From the NCBI RefSeq assembly GCF_032854445.1, contig NC_088305.1, forward strand, positions 16,063,606-16,127,605: a DNA stretch of 64,000 nt, given 5' to 3'. The notes beneath the pieces are model-generated. The model was not told the origin of the DNA and ran no database searches. It saw only the letters and a program-made list of their open reading frames with translations. The position numbers and the translations under genes were made by a program. The stretch comes from Liolophura sinensis. Its lineage: Eukaryota > Mollusca > Polyplacophora > Chitonida > Chitonidae. This document shows positions 13,180 through 27,700 of the stretch, piece by piece (position 1 is the stretch's first letter; each line of letters begins with the position of its first letter).

Positions 13180-16100
13180 GACCAATACTTTTGGCTGTAG
13201 CGACAATTGAATGAGCATTTATGTGAAAATCACGTGCCTAGCAACGGCTCTTACTCCATGGAAACCAAGAAAATTTGCAATTTTTCAACAGCTGGAGATG
13301 CCTGGCCCAATTGCGCATCTTTTGGCACCTTATTGATGTGGGTCAGTGTTCAATTGTACTTTTTACAGCAGACTGTATCAAGTTCCTTGTGTTTTTTATA
13401 TACAAATGGTGTGGTTTTTCAACATGTAGATAAAGACATTGAGTTTGTCTTCGACTTAGAAGTAAAACAACTGCTGGATGAGTTAAATGGGCTTGGCCGA
13501 AAGATTTGACGTCTTCTGGGCTACCGAAGGGCACATAACTTATTATCAAAAGTTGAATATAGTAATGACCAGTCGCGATGGTACATTGTAAATGTAGCCG
13601 ATTTCAATTAGCAAAAAGACCAGGCAAAAATCCAAAAGTGTAAAAACTGTTCCAATGCTGTTGGTAAGAGGCTAATCCGACGTACTTTGTGACGAGAAAT
13701 CGAATGGTGCAAACCGCGTTGCTGTCCGACCAATACTTTTGGCTGTAGCGACAATTGAATGAGCATTTATGTGAAAATCACGTGCCCAACAACGGCTCTT
13801 ACTCCATGGAAACCAAGGAAATTTGCAATTTTTCAACAGCTGGAGATGCCTGGCCCAATTGCGCATCTTTTGGCACCTTATTGATGTGGGTCAGTGTTTA
13901 GTTGTACTATTTACAGCAGACTGTATCAAGTACCTTTTGTTTTTTATATACAAATGGTGTGGCTTTTCAACATGTAGATATTGAAATTGAGTTTGTCTTC
14001 GACTTAGAAGTAAAACAACTGCTGGATGAGTTAAATGGGCTTGGCCCAAAGATTTGACGTCTTCTGGGCTACCGAAGGGCACATAACTTATAATCAAAAG
14101 TTGAATGTAGTAATGACCAGTCGCGATGGTACATTGTAAATGTAGCCGAATTCAATTAGCAAAAGGACCAGGGCAAAACTCCAAAAGTGGAAAAACTGTT
14201 CCAATGCTGCTGGTAAGAGGCTAATCCGACGTACTTTGTGACGAGAAATCGAATGGTGCAAACTGCATTGCTCTCCGACCAATACTTTTGGCTGTAGCGA
14301 CAATTGAATGAGCATTTATGTGAAGATCACGTGCCTAGCAACGGCTCTTACTCCATGGAAACCAAGGAAATTTGCAATTTTTCAACAGCTGGAGATGCCT
14401 GGCCCAATTCCGCATCTTTTGGCACCTTATTGATGTGGGTGAGTGTTCAATTCTACTTTTTACAGCAGACTGTATCAAGTTCCTTGTGTTTTTTATATAC
14501 AAATGTTGTGGTTTTTCAACATGTAGATATTGAAATTGAGTTTGTTTTCGACTTAGAAGTAAAACAATTGCTGGATGAGTTAAATGGGCTTGGCCCAAAG
14601 ATTTGACGTCTTCTTTGCTACCGAAGGGCACATAACTTATAATCAAAAGTTGAATATAGTAATGACCAGTCGCGATGGTACATTGTAAATGTAGCCGATT
14701 TCAATTAGCAAAAAGACCAGGCAAAAATCCAAAAGTGGAAAAACTGTTCCAATGCTGCTGGTAAGAGGCTAATCCGACGTATTTTGTGACGAGAAATCGA
14801 ATGGTGCAAATCGCGTTGCTCTCCGACCAATACTTTTGGCTGTAGCGACAATTGAATGAGAATTTATGTGAAAATCACGTGCCCAGCAACGGCTCTTACT
14901 TAATGGAAACCAAGGAAATTTGCAATTTTTCAACAGCTGGAGATGCCTGGCCCAATTGCGCATCTTTTGGCACCTTATTGATGTGGGTCAGTGTTCAATT
15001 CTACTTTTTACAGCAGACTGTATCAAGTACCTTGTGTTTTTTATATTCAAATGGTGTGGTTTTTCAACATGTACATAAAGACATTGAGTTTGTTTTCGAC
15101 TTAGAAGTAAGACAATTGCTGGATGAGTTAAATGGGCTTGGCCCAAAGATTTGACGTCTTCTGGGCTACAGAAGAGCACATAACTTATAATCAAAAGTTG
15201 AATATAGTAATGACCAGTCGCGATGGTACATTGTAAATGTAGCCGATTTCAATTAGCAAAAAGACCAGGCAAAAATCCAAAAGTGGAAAAACTCTTCCAA
15301 TGCTGCTGGTAAGAGGCTAATCAGACGTACTTTGTGACGAGAAATCGAATGGTGCAAACCGCGTTGCTCTCCGACCAATACTTTTGGCTGTAGCGACAAT
15401 TGAATGAGCATTTATGTGAAAATCACGTGCCTAGCAACGGCTCTTACTCCATGGAAACCAAGAAAATTTGCAATTTTTCAACAGCTGGAGATGCCTGGCC
15501 CAATTGCGCATCTTTTGGCACCTTATTGATGTGGGTCAGTGTTCAATTGTACTTTTTACAGCAGACTGTATCAAGTTCCTTGTGTTTTTTATATACAAAT
15601 GGTGTGGTTTTTCAACATGTAGATAAAGACATTGAGTTTGTCTTCGACTTAGAAGTAAAACAACTGCTGGATGAGTTAAATGGGCTTGGCCCAAAGATTT
15701 GACGTCTTCTGGGCTACCGAAGAGCACATAACTTATTATCAAAAGTTGAATATAGTAATGACCAGTCGCGATGGTACATTGTAAATGTAGCCGATTTCAA
15801 TTAGCAAAAGGACCAGGGCAAAAATCCAAAAGTGGAAAAACTCTTCCAATGCTGCTGGTAAGAGGCTAATCAGACGTACTTTGTGACGAGAAATCGAATG
15901 GTGCAAACTGCATTGCTCTCCGACCAATACTTTTGGCTGTAGCGACATATGAATGAGCATTTATGTGAAAATCACGTGCCTAGCAACGGCTCTTACTCCA
16001 TGGAAACGAAGAAAATTTGCAATTTTTCAACAGCTGGAGATGCCTGGCCCAATTCCGCATCTTTTGGCACCTTATTGATGTGGGTCAGTGTTCAATTCTA

Positions 16101-16472
16101 CTTTTTACAGCAGACTGTATCAAGTACAAGTATTTGTTTTTTATATACAAATGGTGTGTTTTTTCAACATGTAGATATTGAAATTGAGTTTGTTTTCGAC
16201 TTAGAAGTAAAACAATTGCTGGATGAGTTAAATGGGCTTGGCCCAAAGATTTGACGTCTTCTGGGCTACCGAAGGGCACATAACTTATAATCAAAAGTTA
16301 AATATAGTAATGACCAGTCGCGATGGTACATTGTAAATGTAGCCGATTTCAATTAGCAAAAAGACCAGGCAAAAATCCAAAAGTGGAAAAACTGTTCCAA
16401 TGCTGCTGGTAAGAGGCTCATCCGACGTACTTTGTGACGAGAAATCGAATGGTGCAAACTGCGTTGCTCTCC
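13180..16472 (+). repeat. Hexamer higher-order unit, copy 2 (3293 bp)
   Basis: Monomers start at 13180, 13728, 14277, 14825, 15373 and 15922. Five of six correspond in order to copy 1. The last (15922, with GACATATGAATGAG) is instead close to monomers at 29100 and 37883. Scattered point differences from copy 1, for example CTTAATGG near 14899 and CAGACG near 15322, make this duplication look older than the dimer or the 16-mer. Confidence 0.83.
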
Positions 16473-19400
16473 GACCAATACTTTTGGCTGTAGCGACAAT
16501 TGAATGAGCATTTATGGAAAATCACGTGCCCAGCAATGGCTCTTACTCCATGGAAACCAAGGAAATTTGCAATTTTTCAACAACTGGAGATGCCTGGCCC
16601 AATTGCGCATCTTCTGGCACCTTATTGATGTGGGTGAGTGTTCAATTGTACTTTTTACAGCAGACTGTATCAAGTACCTTGTGTTTTTATATACAAATGG
16701 TGTGGTTTTTTAACATGTAGATAAAGACATTGAGTTTGTCTTCGACTTAGAAGTAAAACAATTGCTGGATGAGTTAAATGGGCTTGGCCCAAAGATTTGA
16801 CGTCTTCTGGGCTACCGAAGGGCACATAACTTATAATCAAAAGTTGAATATAGTAATGACCAGTCGCGATGGTACATAGTAAATGTAGCCGATTTCAATT
16901 AGCAAAAAGATCAGGCAAAAATCCAAAAGTGGAAAAACTGTTCCAATGCTGCTGGTAAGAGGCTAATCCGACGTATTTTGTGACGAGAATTCCAATGGTG
17001 CAAACTGCGTTGCTCTCCGACCAATACTTTTGGCTGTAGCGACATATGAATGAGCATTTATGTGAAAATAACGTGCCCAGCAACAACCCTTACTCCATGG
17101 AAACCAAGGAAATTTGCAATTTTTCAACAGCTGGAGATGCCTGGCCCAATTCCGCATCTTTTGGCACCTTATTGATGTGGGTCAGTATTCAATTGTACTT
17201 TTTACAGCAGACTGTATGAAGTACCTTGTGTTTTTTATATACAAATGGTGTGGTTTTTCAACATGTAGATAAAGACATTGAGTTTGTTTTCGACTTAGAA
17301 GTAAGACAATTGCTGGATGAGTTAAATGGGCTTGGCCCAAAGATTTGACGTCTTCTGGGCTACAGAAGAGCACATAACTTATAATCAAAAGTTGAATATA
17401 GTAATGACCAGTCGCGATGGTACATTGTAAATGTAGCCGATTTCAATTAGCAAAAAGACCAGGCAAAAATCCAAAAGTGGAAAAACTCTTCCAATGTTGC
17501 TGGTAAGAGGCTAATCAGACGTACTTTGTGACGAGAAATCGAATGGTGCAAACCGCGTTGCTGTCCGACTAATACTTTTGGCTGTAGCGACAATTGAATG
17601 AGCATTTATGTGAAAATCACGTGCCCAACAATGGCTCTTACTCCATGGAAACCAAGGAAATTTGCAATTTTTCAACAGCTGGAGGTGCCTGGCCCAATTG
17701 CGCAACTTTTGGCACCTTATTGATTTGGGTCAGTGTTCAATTCTACTTTTTACAGCAGACTGTATCAAGTACCTTGTGTTTTTTATATACAAATGGTGTG
17801 GTTTTTTAACATGTAGATAAAGACATTGAGTTTGTCTTTCACTTAGAAGTAAAACAGTTGCTGGATGAGTTAAATGGGCTTGGCCCAAAGATTTGACGTC
17901 TTCTAGGCTACCGAAGGGCACATAACTTATAATCAAAAGTTAAATATAGCAATGACCAGTCGCGATGGTACATAGTAAATGTAGCCGATTTCAATTAGCA
18001 AAAGGACCAGGGCAAAAATCCAAAAGTGGAAAAACTCTTCCAATGCTGCTGGTAAGGGGCTAATCCGACTTATTTTGTGACGAGAAATCAAATGGTGCAA
18101 ACTGCGTTGCTCTCCGACCAATACTTTTGGCTGTAGCGACAATTGAATGATCATTTATGTGAAAATCACGTGCCCAGCAACGGCTCTTACTCCATGGAAA
18201 CCAATTAAATTTGCAATTTTTCAACAGCTGGAGATGCCTGGCCCAATTCCGCATCTTTTGGCACCTTATTGATGTGGGTCAGTGTTCAATTCTACTTTTT
18301 ACAGCAGACTGTATCAAGTACAAGTATTTGTTTTTTATATACAAATGGTGTGTTTTTTCAACATGTAGATATTGAAATTGAGTTTGTTTTCGACTTAGAA
18401 GTAAAACAATTGCTGGATGAGTTAAATGGGCTTGGCCCAAAGATTTGACGTCTTCTGGGCTACCGAAGGGCACATAACTTATAATCAAAAGTTGAATATA
18501 GTAATGACCAGTCGCGATGGTACATTGTAAATGTAGCCGATTTCAATTAGCAAAAAGACCAGGCAAAAATCCAAAAGTGGAAAAACTGTTCCAATGCTGC
18601 TGGTAAGAGGCTCATCCGACGTACTTTGTGACGAGAAATCGAATGGTGCAAACTGCGGTTGCTCTCCGACCAATACTTTTGGCTGTAGCGACAATTGAAT
18701 GAGCATTTATGTGAAAATCACGTGCCCCAGCAAAGGCTCTTACTCCATGGAAACCAAGGAAAATTTGCAATTTTTCAACAACTGGAGATGCCCTGACCCA
18801 ATTGCGCATCTTTTGGCACCTTATTGATGTGGGTGAGTGTTCAATTGTACTTTTTACAGCAGACTGTATCAAGTACCTTGTGTTTTTATATACAAATGGT
18901 GTGGTTTTTTAACATGTAGATAAAGACATTGAGTTTGTCTTCGACTTAGAAGTAAAACAATTGCTGGATGAGTTAAATGGGCTTGGCCCAAAGATTTGAC
19001 GTCTTCTGGGCTACCGAAGGGCACATAACTTATAATCAAAAGTTGAATATAGTAATGACCAGTCGCGATGGTACGTTGTAAATTTAGCCGATTTCAATTA
19101 GGAAAAAGATCAGGCAAAATCCAGAAGTGGAAAAACTGTTCCAATGCTGCTGGTAAGAGGGCTAATCCGACGTATTTTGTGACGAGAATTCCAATGGTGC
19201 AAACTGCGTTGCTCTCCGACCAATACTTTTGGCTGTAGCGACATATGAATGAGCATTTATGTGAAAATAACGTGCCCAGCAACAACCCTTACTCCATGGA
19301 AACCAAGGAAATTTTGCAATTTTTCAACAGCTGGAGATGCCTGGCCCAATTCCGCATCTTTTGGCACCTTATTGATGTGGGTCAGTATTCAATTGTACTT

Positions 19401-20863
19401 TTTACAGCAGGACTGTATGAAGTACCTTGTGTTTTTTATATACAAATGGTGTGGTTTTTCAACATGTAGATAAAGACATTGAGTTTGTTTTCGACTTAGA
19501 AGTAAGACAATTGCTGGATGAGTTAAATGGGCTTGGCCCAAAGATTTGACGTCTTCTGGGCTACCGAAGAGCACATAACTTATAATCAAAAGTTGAATAT
19601 AGTAATGACCAGTCGCGATGGTACATAGTAAATGTAGCCGATTTCAATTAGCAAAAAGACCAGGCAAAAATCCAAAGTGGAAAAACTGTTCCAATGCTGC
19701 TGGTAAGAGGCTACTCCGACGTACTTTGTGACGAGAAATCGAATGGTGCAAACCGCGTTGCTGTCCGACCAATACTTTTGGCTGTAGCGACAATTGAATG
19801 AGCATTTATGTGAAAATCACGTGCCCAGCAACGGCTCTTACTCCATGGAAACCAAGGAAATTTGCAATTTTTCAACAGCTGGAGATGCCTGGCCCAATTG
19901 CGCATCTTTTGGCACCTTATTGATGTGGGTCAGTGTTCAATTCTACTTTTTACAGCAGACTGTATCAAGTACCTTGTTTTTTTTATATACAAATGGTGTG
20001 GTTTTTTAACATGTAGATAAAGACATTGAGTTTGTCTTCGACTTAGAAGTAAAACAATTGCTGGATGAGTTAAATGGGCTTGGCCCAAAGATTTGACGTC
20101 TTCTGGGCTACCGAAGGGCACATAACTTATAATCAAAAGTTGAATATAGTAATGACCAGTCGCGATGGTACGTTGTAAATTTAGCCGATTTCAATTAGCA
20201 AAAAGATCAGGCAAAAATCCAAAAGTGGAAAAACTGTTCCAATGCTGCTGGTAAGAGGCTAATCCGACGTATTTTGTGACGAGAAATCCAATGGTGCAAA
20301 CTGCGTTGCTCTCCGACCAATACTTTTGGCTGTAGCGACATATGAATGAGCATTTATGTGAAAATAACGTGCCCAGCAACAACCCTTACTCCATGGAAAC
20401 CAAGGAAATTTGCAATTTTTCAACAGCTGGAGATGCCTGGCCCAATTCCGCATCTTTTGGCACCTTATTGATGTGGGTCAGTGTTCAATTCTACTTTTTA
20501 CAGCACACTGTATCAAGTACCTTGTGTTTTTTATATACAAATGGTGTGGTTTTTCAACATGTAGATAAAGACATTGAGTTTGTTTTCGACTTAGAAGTAA
20601 GACAATTGCTGGATGAGTTAAATGGGCTTGGCCCAAAGATTTGACGTCTTCTGGGCTACAGAAGAGCACATAACTTATAATCAAAAGTTGAATATAGTAA
20701 TGACCAGTCGCGATGGTACATTGTAAATGTAGCCGATTTCAATTAGCAAAAAGACCAGGCAAAAAATCCAAAAGTGGAAAAACTCTTCCAATGCTGCTGG
20801 TAAGAGGCTAATCAGACGTACTTTGTGACGAGAAATCGAATGGTGCAAACCGCGTTGCTGTCC
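16473..20863 (+). repeat. Monomers 31-38, relatives of the 7-mer blocks
   Basis: Monomers start at 16473, 17019, 17567, 18116, 18668, 19218, 19767 and 20315. The first three match those at 21965, 22511 and 23060 at a 5492-5493 bp offset (10 monomers), sharing a 2-bp loss in ATTTATGGAAAATC. Those at 17019, 19218 and 20315 carry AAATAACGTGCCC, which breaks the CACGTG site, together with AACAACCCTTAC. From about 18650 to 19680 there is an unusual density of one-base insertions and deletions found in no related monomer. Confidence 0.83.
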
Positions 20864-23800
20864 GACCAATACTTTTGGCTGTAGCGACAATTGAATGAGC
20901 ATTTATGTGAAAATCACGTGCCCAACAATGGCTCTTACTCCATGGAAACCAAGGAAATTTGCAATTTTTCAACAGCTGGAGATGCCTGGCCCAATTGCGC
21001 AACTTTTGGCACCTTATTGATGTGGGTCAGTGTTCAATTCTACTTTTTACAGCAGACTGTATCAAGTACCTTGTGTTTTTTATATACAAATGGTGTGGTT
21101 TTTTAACATGTAGATAAAGACATTGAGTTTGTCTTTCACTTAGAAGTAAAACAGTTGCTGGATGAGTTAAATGGGCTTGGCCCAAAGATTTGACGTCTTC
21201 TAGGCTACCGAAGGGCACATAACTTATAATCAAAAGTTAAATATAGCAATGACCAGTCGCGATGGTACATTGTAAATGTAGCCGATTTCAATTAGCAAAA
21301 GGACCAGGGCAAAAATCCAAAAGTGGAAAAACTCTTCCAATGCTGCTGGTAAGAGGCTAATCCGACGTACTTTGTGACGAGAAATCGAAATGGTGCAAAC
21401 TGCATTGCTCTCCGACCAATACTTTTGGCTGTAGCGACAATTGAATGAGCATTTATGTGAAAATCACGTGCCTAGCAACGGCTCTTACTCCATGGAAACC
21501 AAGAAAATTTGCAATTTTTCAACAGCTGGAGATGCCTGGCCCAATTCGCATCTTTTGGCACCTTATTGATGTGGGTCAGTGTTCAATTCTACTTTTTACA
21601 GCAGACTGTATCAAGTACAAGTATTTGTTTTTTATATACAAATGGTGTGGTTTTTTCAACATGTAGATATTGAAATTGAGTTTGTTTTCGACTTAGAAGT
21701 AAAACAATTGCTGGATGAGTTAAATGGGCTTGGCCCAAAGATTTGACGTCTTCTGGGCTACCGAAGGGCACATAACTTATAATCAAAAGTTGAATATAGT
21801 AATGACCAGTCGCGATGGTACATTGTAAATGTAGCCGATTTCAATTAGCAAAAAGACCAGGCAAAAATCCAAAAGTGGAAAAACTGTTCCAATGCTGCTG
21901 GTAAGAGGCTCATCCGACGTACTTTGTGACGAGAAATCGAATGGTGCAAACTGCGTTGCTCTCCGACCAATACTTTTGGCTGTAGCGACAATTGAATGAG
22001 CATTTATGGAAAATCACGTGCCCAGCAATGGCTCTTACTCCATGGAAACCAAGGAAATTTGCAATTTTTCAACAACTGGAGATGCCTGGCCCAATTGCGC
22101 ATCTTTTGGCACCTTATTGATGTGGGTGAGTGTTCAATTGTACTTTTTACAGCAGACTGTATCAAGTACCTTGTGTTTTTATATACAAATGGTGTGGTTT
22201 TTTAACATGTAGATAAAGACATTGAGTTTGTCTTCGACTTAGAAGTAAAACAATTGCTGGATGAGTTAAATGGGCTTGGCCCAAAGATTTGACGTCTTCT
22301 GGGCTACCGAAGGGCACATAACTTATAATCAAAAGTTGAATATAGTAATGACCAGTCGCGATGGTACATAGTAAATGTAGCCGATTTCAATTAGCAAAAA
22401 GATCAGGCAAAAATCCAAAAGTGGAAAAACTGTTCCAATGCTGCTGGTAAGAGGCTAATCCGACGTATTTTGTGACGAGAATTCCAATGGTGCAAACTGC
22501 GTTGCTCTCCGACCAATACTTTTGGCTGTAGCGACATATGAATGAGCATTTATGTGAAAATAACGTGCCCAGCAACAACCCTTACTCCATGGAAACCAAG
22601 GAAATTTGCAATTTTTCAACAGCTGGAGATGCCTGGCCAATTCCGCATCTTTTGGCACCTTATTGATGTGGGTCAGTATTCAATTGTACTTTTTACAGCA
22701 GACTGTATGAAGTACCTTGTGTTTTTTATATACAAATGGTGTGTGGTTTTTCAACATGTAGATAAAGACATTGAGTTTGTTTTCGACTTAGAAGTAAGAC
22801 AATTGCTGGATGAGTTAAATGGGCTTGGCCCAAAGATTTGACGTCTTCTGGGCTACAGAAGAGCACATAACTTATAATCAAAAGTTGAATATAGTAATGA
22901 CCAGTCGCGATGGTACATTGTAAATGTAGCCGATTTCAATTAGCAAAAAGACCAGGCAAAAATCCAAAAGTGGAAAAACTCTTCCAATGTTGCTGGTAAG
23001 AGGCTAATCAGACGTACTTTGTGACGAGAAATCGAATGGTGCAAACCGCGTTGCTGTCCGACCAATACTTTTGGCTGTAGCGACAATTGAATGAGCATTT
23101 ATGTGAAAATCACGTGCCCAACAATGGCTCTTACTCCATGGAAACCAAGGAAATTTGCAATTTTTCAACAGCTGGAGGTGCCTGGCCCAATTGCGCAACT
23201 TTTGGCACCTTATTGATTTGGGTCAGTGTTCAATTCTACTTTTTACAGCAGACTGTATCAAGTACCTTGTGTTTTTTATATACAAATGGTGTGGTTTTTT
23301 AACATGTAGATAAAGACATTGAGTTTGTCTTTCACTTAGAAGTAAAACAGTTGCTGGATGAGTTAAAATGGCTTGGCCCAAAGATTTGACGTCTTCTAGG
23401 CTACCGAAGGGCACATAACTTATAATCAAAAGTTAAATATAGCAATGACCAGTCGCGATGGTACATAGTAAATGTAGCCGATTTCAATTAGCAAAAGGAC
23501 CAGGGCAAAAATCCAAAAGTGGAAAAACTCTTCCAATGCTGCTGGTAAGGGGCTAATCCGACGTACTTTGTGACGAGAAATCAAATGGTGCAAACTGCGT
23601 TGCTCTCCGACCAATACTTTTGGCTGTAGCGACAATTGAATGATCATTTATGTGAAAATCACGTGCCCAGCAACGGCTCTTACTCCATGGAAACCAATTA
23701 AATTTGCAATTTTTCAACAGCTGGAGATGCCTGGCCCAATTCCGCATCTTTAGGCACTTTATTGATGTGGGTGAGTGTTCAATTCTACTTTTTACAGCAG

Positions 23801-24707
23801 ACTGTATCAAGTACAAGTATTTGTTTTTTATATACAAATGGTGTGGTTTTTCAACATGTAGATATTGAAATTGAGTTTGTTTTCGACTTAGAAGTAAAAC
23901 AACTGCTGGATGAGTTAAATGGGCTTGGCCCAAAGATTTGACGTCTTCTGGGCTACCGAAGGGCACATAACTTATAATCAAAAGTTGAATATAGTAATGA
24001 CCAGTCGCGATGGTACATTGTAAATGTAGCCGATTTCAATTAGCAAAAGGACCAGGGCAAAAATCCAAAGTGGAAAAACTCTTCCAATGCTGCTGGTAAG
24101 AGGCTAATCCGACGTACTTTGTGACGAGAAATTGAATGGTGCAAACTGCATTGCTCTCCGACCAATACTTTTGGCTGTAGCGACAATTGAATGAGCATTT
24201 ATGTGAAAATCACGTGACTAGCAACGGCACTTACTCCATGGAAACCAAGAAAATTTCCAATTTTTCAACAGCTGGAGATGCCTGGCCCAATTCCGCATCT
24301 TTTGGCACCTTATTGATGTGGGTGAGTGTTCAATTGTACTTTTTACAGCAGACTGTATCAAGTACCTTGTGTTTTTTATATACAAATGGTGTGGTTTTTT
24401 AACATGTAGATAAAGACATTGAGTTTGTCTTCGACTTAGAAGTAAAACAATTGCTGGATGAGTTAAATGGGCTTGGCCCAAAGATTTGACGTCTTCTGGG
24501 CTACCGAAGGGCACATAACTTATAATCAAAAGTTGAATATAGTAATGACCAGTCGCGATGGTACGTTGTAAATTTAGCCGATTTCAATTAGCAAAAAGAC
24601 CAGGCAAAAATCCAAAAGTGGAAAAACTCTTCCAATGCTGCTGGTAAGAGGCTAATCAGACGTACTTTGTGACGAGAAATCGAATGGTGCAAACCGCGTT
24701 GCTGTCC
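20864..24707 (+). repeat. 7-mer higher-order unit, copy 1 (about 3844 bp)
   Basis: Monomers start at 20864, 21414, 21965, 22511, 23060, 23609 and 24160. Each finds its closest relative 3843-3844 bp downstream. The match actually begins slightly earlier, near 20750, where CTCTTCC and CAGACG are shared. Private one-base changes (extra A near 21389, missing C near 21547 and near 22638, extra GT near 22741, an extra A with a missing G near 23367) are absent from copy 2. Confidence 0.88.
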
Positions 24708-27700
24708 GACCAATACTTTTGGCTGTAGCGACAATTGAATGAGCATTTATGTGAAAATCACGTGCCCAACAATGGCTCTTACTCCATGGAAACCAAGGAA
24801 ATTTGCAATTTTTCAACAGCTGGAGATGCCTGGCCCAATTGCGCAACTTTTGGCACCTTATTGATGTGGGTCAGTGTTCAATTCTACTTTTTACAGCAGA
24901 CTGTATCAAGTACCTTGTGTTTTTTATATACAAATGGTGTGGTTTTTTAACATGTAGATAAAGACATTGAGTTTGTCTTTCACTTAGAAGTAAAACAGTT
25001 GCTGGATGAGTTAAATGGGCTTGGCCCAAAGATTTGACGTCTTCTAGGCTACCGAAGGGCACATAACTTATAATCAAAAGTTAAATATAGCAATGACCAG
25101 TCGCGATGGTACATTGTAAATGTAGCCGATTTCAATTAGCAAAAGGACCAGGGCAAAAATCCAAAAGTGGAAAAACTCTTCCAATGCTGCTGGTAAGAGG
25201 CTAATCCGACGTACTTTGTGACGAGAAATCGAATGGTGCAAACTGCATTGCTCTCCGACCAATACTTTTGGCTGTAGCGACAATTGAATGATCATTTATG
25301 TGAAAATCACGTGCCTAGCAACGGCTCTTACTCCATGGAAACCAAGAAAATTTGCAATTTTTCAACAGCTGGAGATGCCTGGCCCAATTCCGCATCTTTT
25401 GGCACCTTATTGATGTGGGTCAGTGTTCAATTCTACTTTTTACAGCAGACTGTATCAAGTACAAGTATTTGTTTTTTATATACAAATGGTGTGGTTTTTT
25501 CAACATGTAGATATTGAAATTGAGTTTGTTTTCGACTTAGAAGTAAAACAATTGCTGGATGAGTTAAATGGGCTTGGCCCAAAGATTTGACGTCTTCTGG
25601 GCTACCGAAGGGCACATAACTTATAATCAAAAGTTGAATATAGTAATGACCAGTCGCGATGGTACATTGTAAATGTAGCCGATTTCAATTAGCAAAAAGA
25701 CCAGGCAAAAATCCAAAAGTGGAAAAACTGTTCCAATGCTGCTGGTAAGAGGCTCATCCGACGTACTTTGTGACGAGAAATCGAATGGTGCAAACTGCGT
25801 TGCTCTCCGACCAATACTTTTGGCTGTAGCGACAATTGAATGAGCATTTATGGAAAATCACGTGCCCAGCAATGGCTCTTACTCCATGGAAACCAAGGAA
25901 ATTTGCAATTTTTCAACAACTGGAGATGCCTGGCCCAATTGCGCATCTTTTGGCACCTTATTGATGTGGGTGAGTGTTCAATTGTACTTTTTACAGCAGA
26001 CTGTATCAAGTACCTTGTGTTTTTATATACAAATGGTGTGGTTTTTTAACATGTAGATAAAGACATTGAGTTTGTCTTCGACTTAGAAGTAAAACAATTG
26101 CTGGATGAGTTAAATGGGCTTGGCCCAAAGATTTGACGTCTTCTGGGCTACCGAAGGGCACATAACTTATAATCAAAAGTTGAATATAGTAATGACCAGT
26201 CGCGATGGTACATAGTAAATGTAGCCGATTTCAATTAGCAAAAAGATCAGGCAAAAATCCAAAAGTGGAAAAACTGTTCCAATGCTGCTGGTAAGAGGCT
26301 AATCCGACGTATTTTGTGACGAGAATTCCAATGGTGCAAACTGCGTTGCTCTCCGACCAATACTTTTGGCTGTAGCGACATATGAATGAGCATTTATGTG
26401 AAAATAACGTGCCCAGCAACAACCCTTACTCCATGGAAACCAAGGAAATTTGCAATTTTTCAACAGCTGGAGATGCCTGGCCCAATTCCGCATCTTTTGG
26501 CACCTTATTGATGTGGGTCAGTATTCAATTGTACTTTTTACAGCAGACTGTATGAAGTACCTTGTGTTTTTTATATACAAATGGTGTGGTTTTTCAACAT
26601 GTAGATAAAGACATTGAGTTTGTTTTCGACTTAGAAGTAAGACAATTGCTGGATGAGTTAAATGGGCTTGGCCCAAAGATTTGACGTCTTCTGGGCTACA
26701 GAAGAGCACATAACTTATAATCAAAAGTTGAATATAGTAATGACCAGTCGCGATGGTACATTGTAAATGTAGCCGATTTCAATTAGCAAAAAGACCAGGC
26801 AAAAATCCAAAAGTGGAAAAACTCTTCCAATGTTGCTGGTAAGAGGCTAATCAGACGTACTTTGTGACGAGAAATCGAATGGTGCAAACCGCGTTGCTGT
26901 CCGACCAATACTTTTGGCTGTAGCGACAATTGAATGAGCATTTATGTGAAAATCACGTGCCCAACAATGGCTCTTACTCCATGGAAACCAAGGAAATTTG
27001 CAATTTTTCAACAGCTGGAGGTGCCTGGCCCAATTGCGCAACTTTTGGCACCTTATTGATTTGGGTCAGTGTTCAATTCTACTTTTTACAGCAGACTGTA
27101 TCAAGTACCTTGTGTTTTTTATATACAAATGGTGTGGTTTTTTAACATGTAGATAAAGACATTGAGTTTGTCTTTCACTTAGAAGTAAAACAGTTGCTGG
27201 ATGAGTTAAATGGGCTTGGCCCAAAGATTTGACGTCTTCTAGGCTACCGAAGGGCACATAACTTATAATCAAAAGTTAAATATAGCAATGACCAGTCGCG
27301 ATGGTACATAGTAAATGTAGCCGATTTCAATTAGCAAAAGGACCAGGGCAAAAATCCAAAAGTGGAAAAACTCTTCCAATGCTGCTGGTAAGGGGCTAAT
27401 CCGACGTACTTTGTGACGAGAAATCAAATGGTGCAAACTGCGTTGCTCTCCGACCAATACTTTTGGCTGTAGCGACAATTGAATGATCATTTATGTGAAA
27501 ATCACGTGCCCAGCAACGGCTCTTACTCCATGGAAACCAATTAAATTTGCAATTTTTCAACAGCTGGAGATGCCTGGCCCAATTCCGCATCTTTAGGCAC
27601 TTTATTGATGTGGGTGAGTGTTCAATTCTACTTTTTACAGCAGACTGTATCAAGTACAAGTATTTGTTTTTTATATACAAATGGTGTGGTTTTTCAACAT

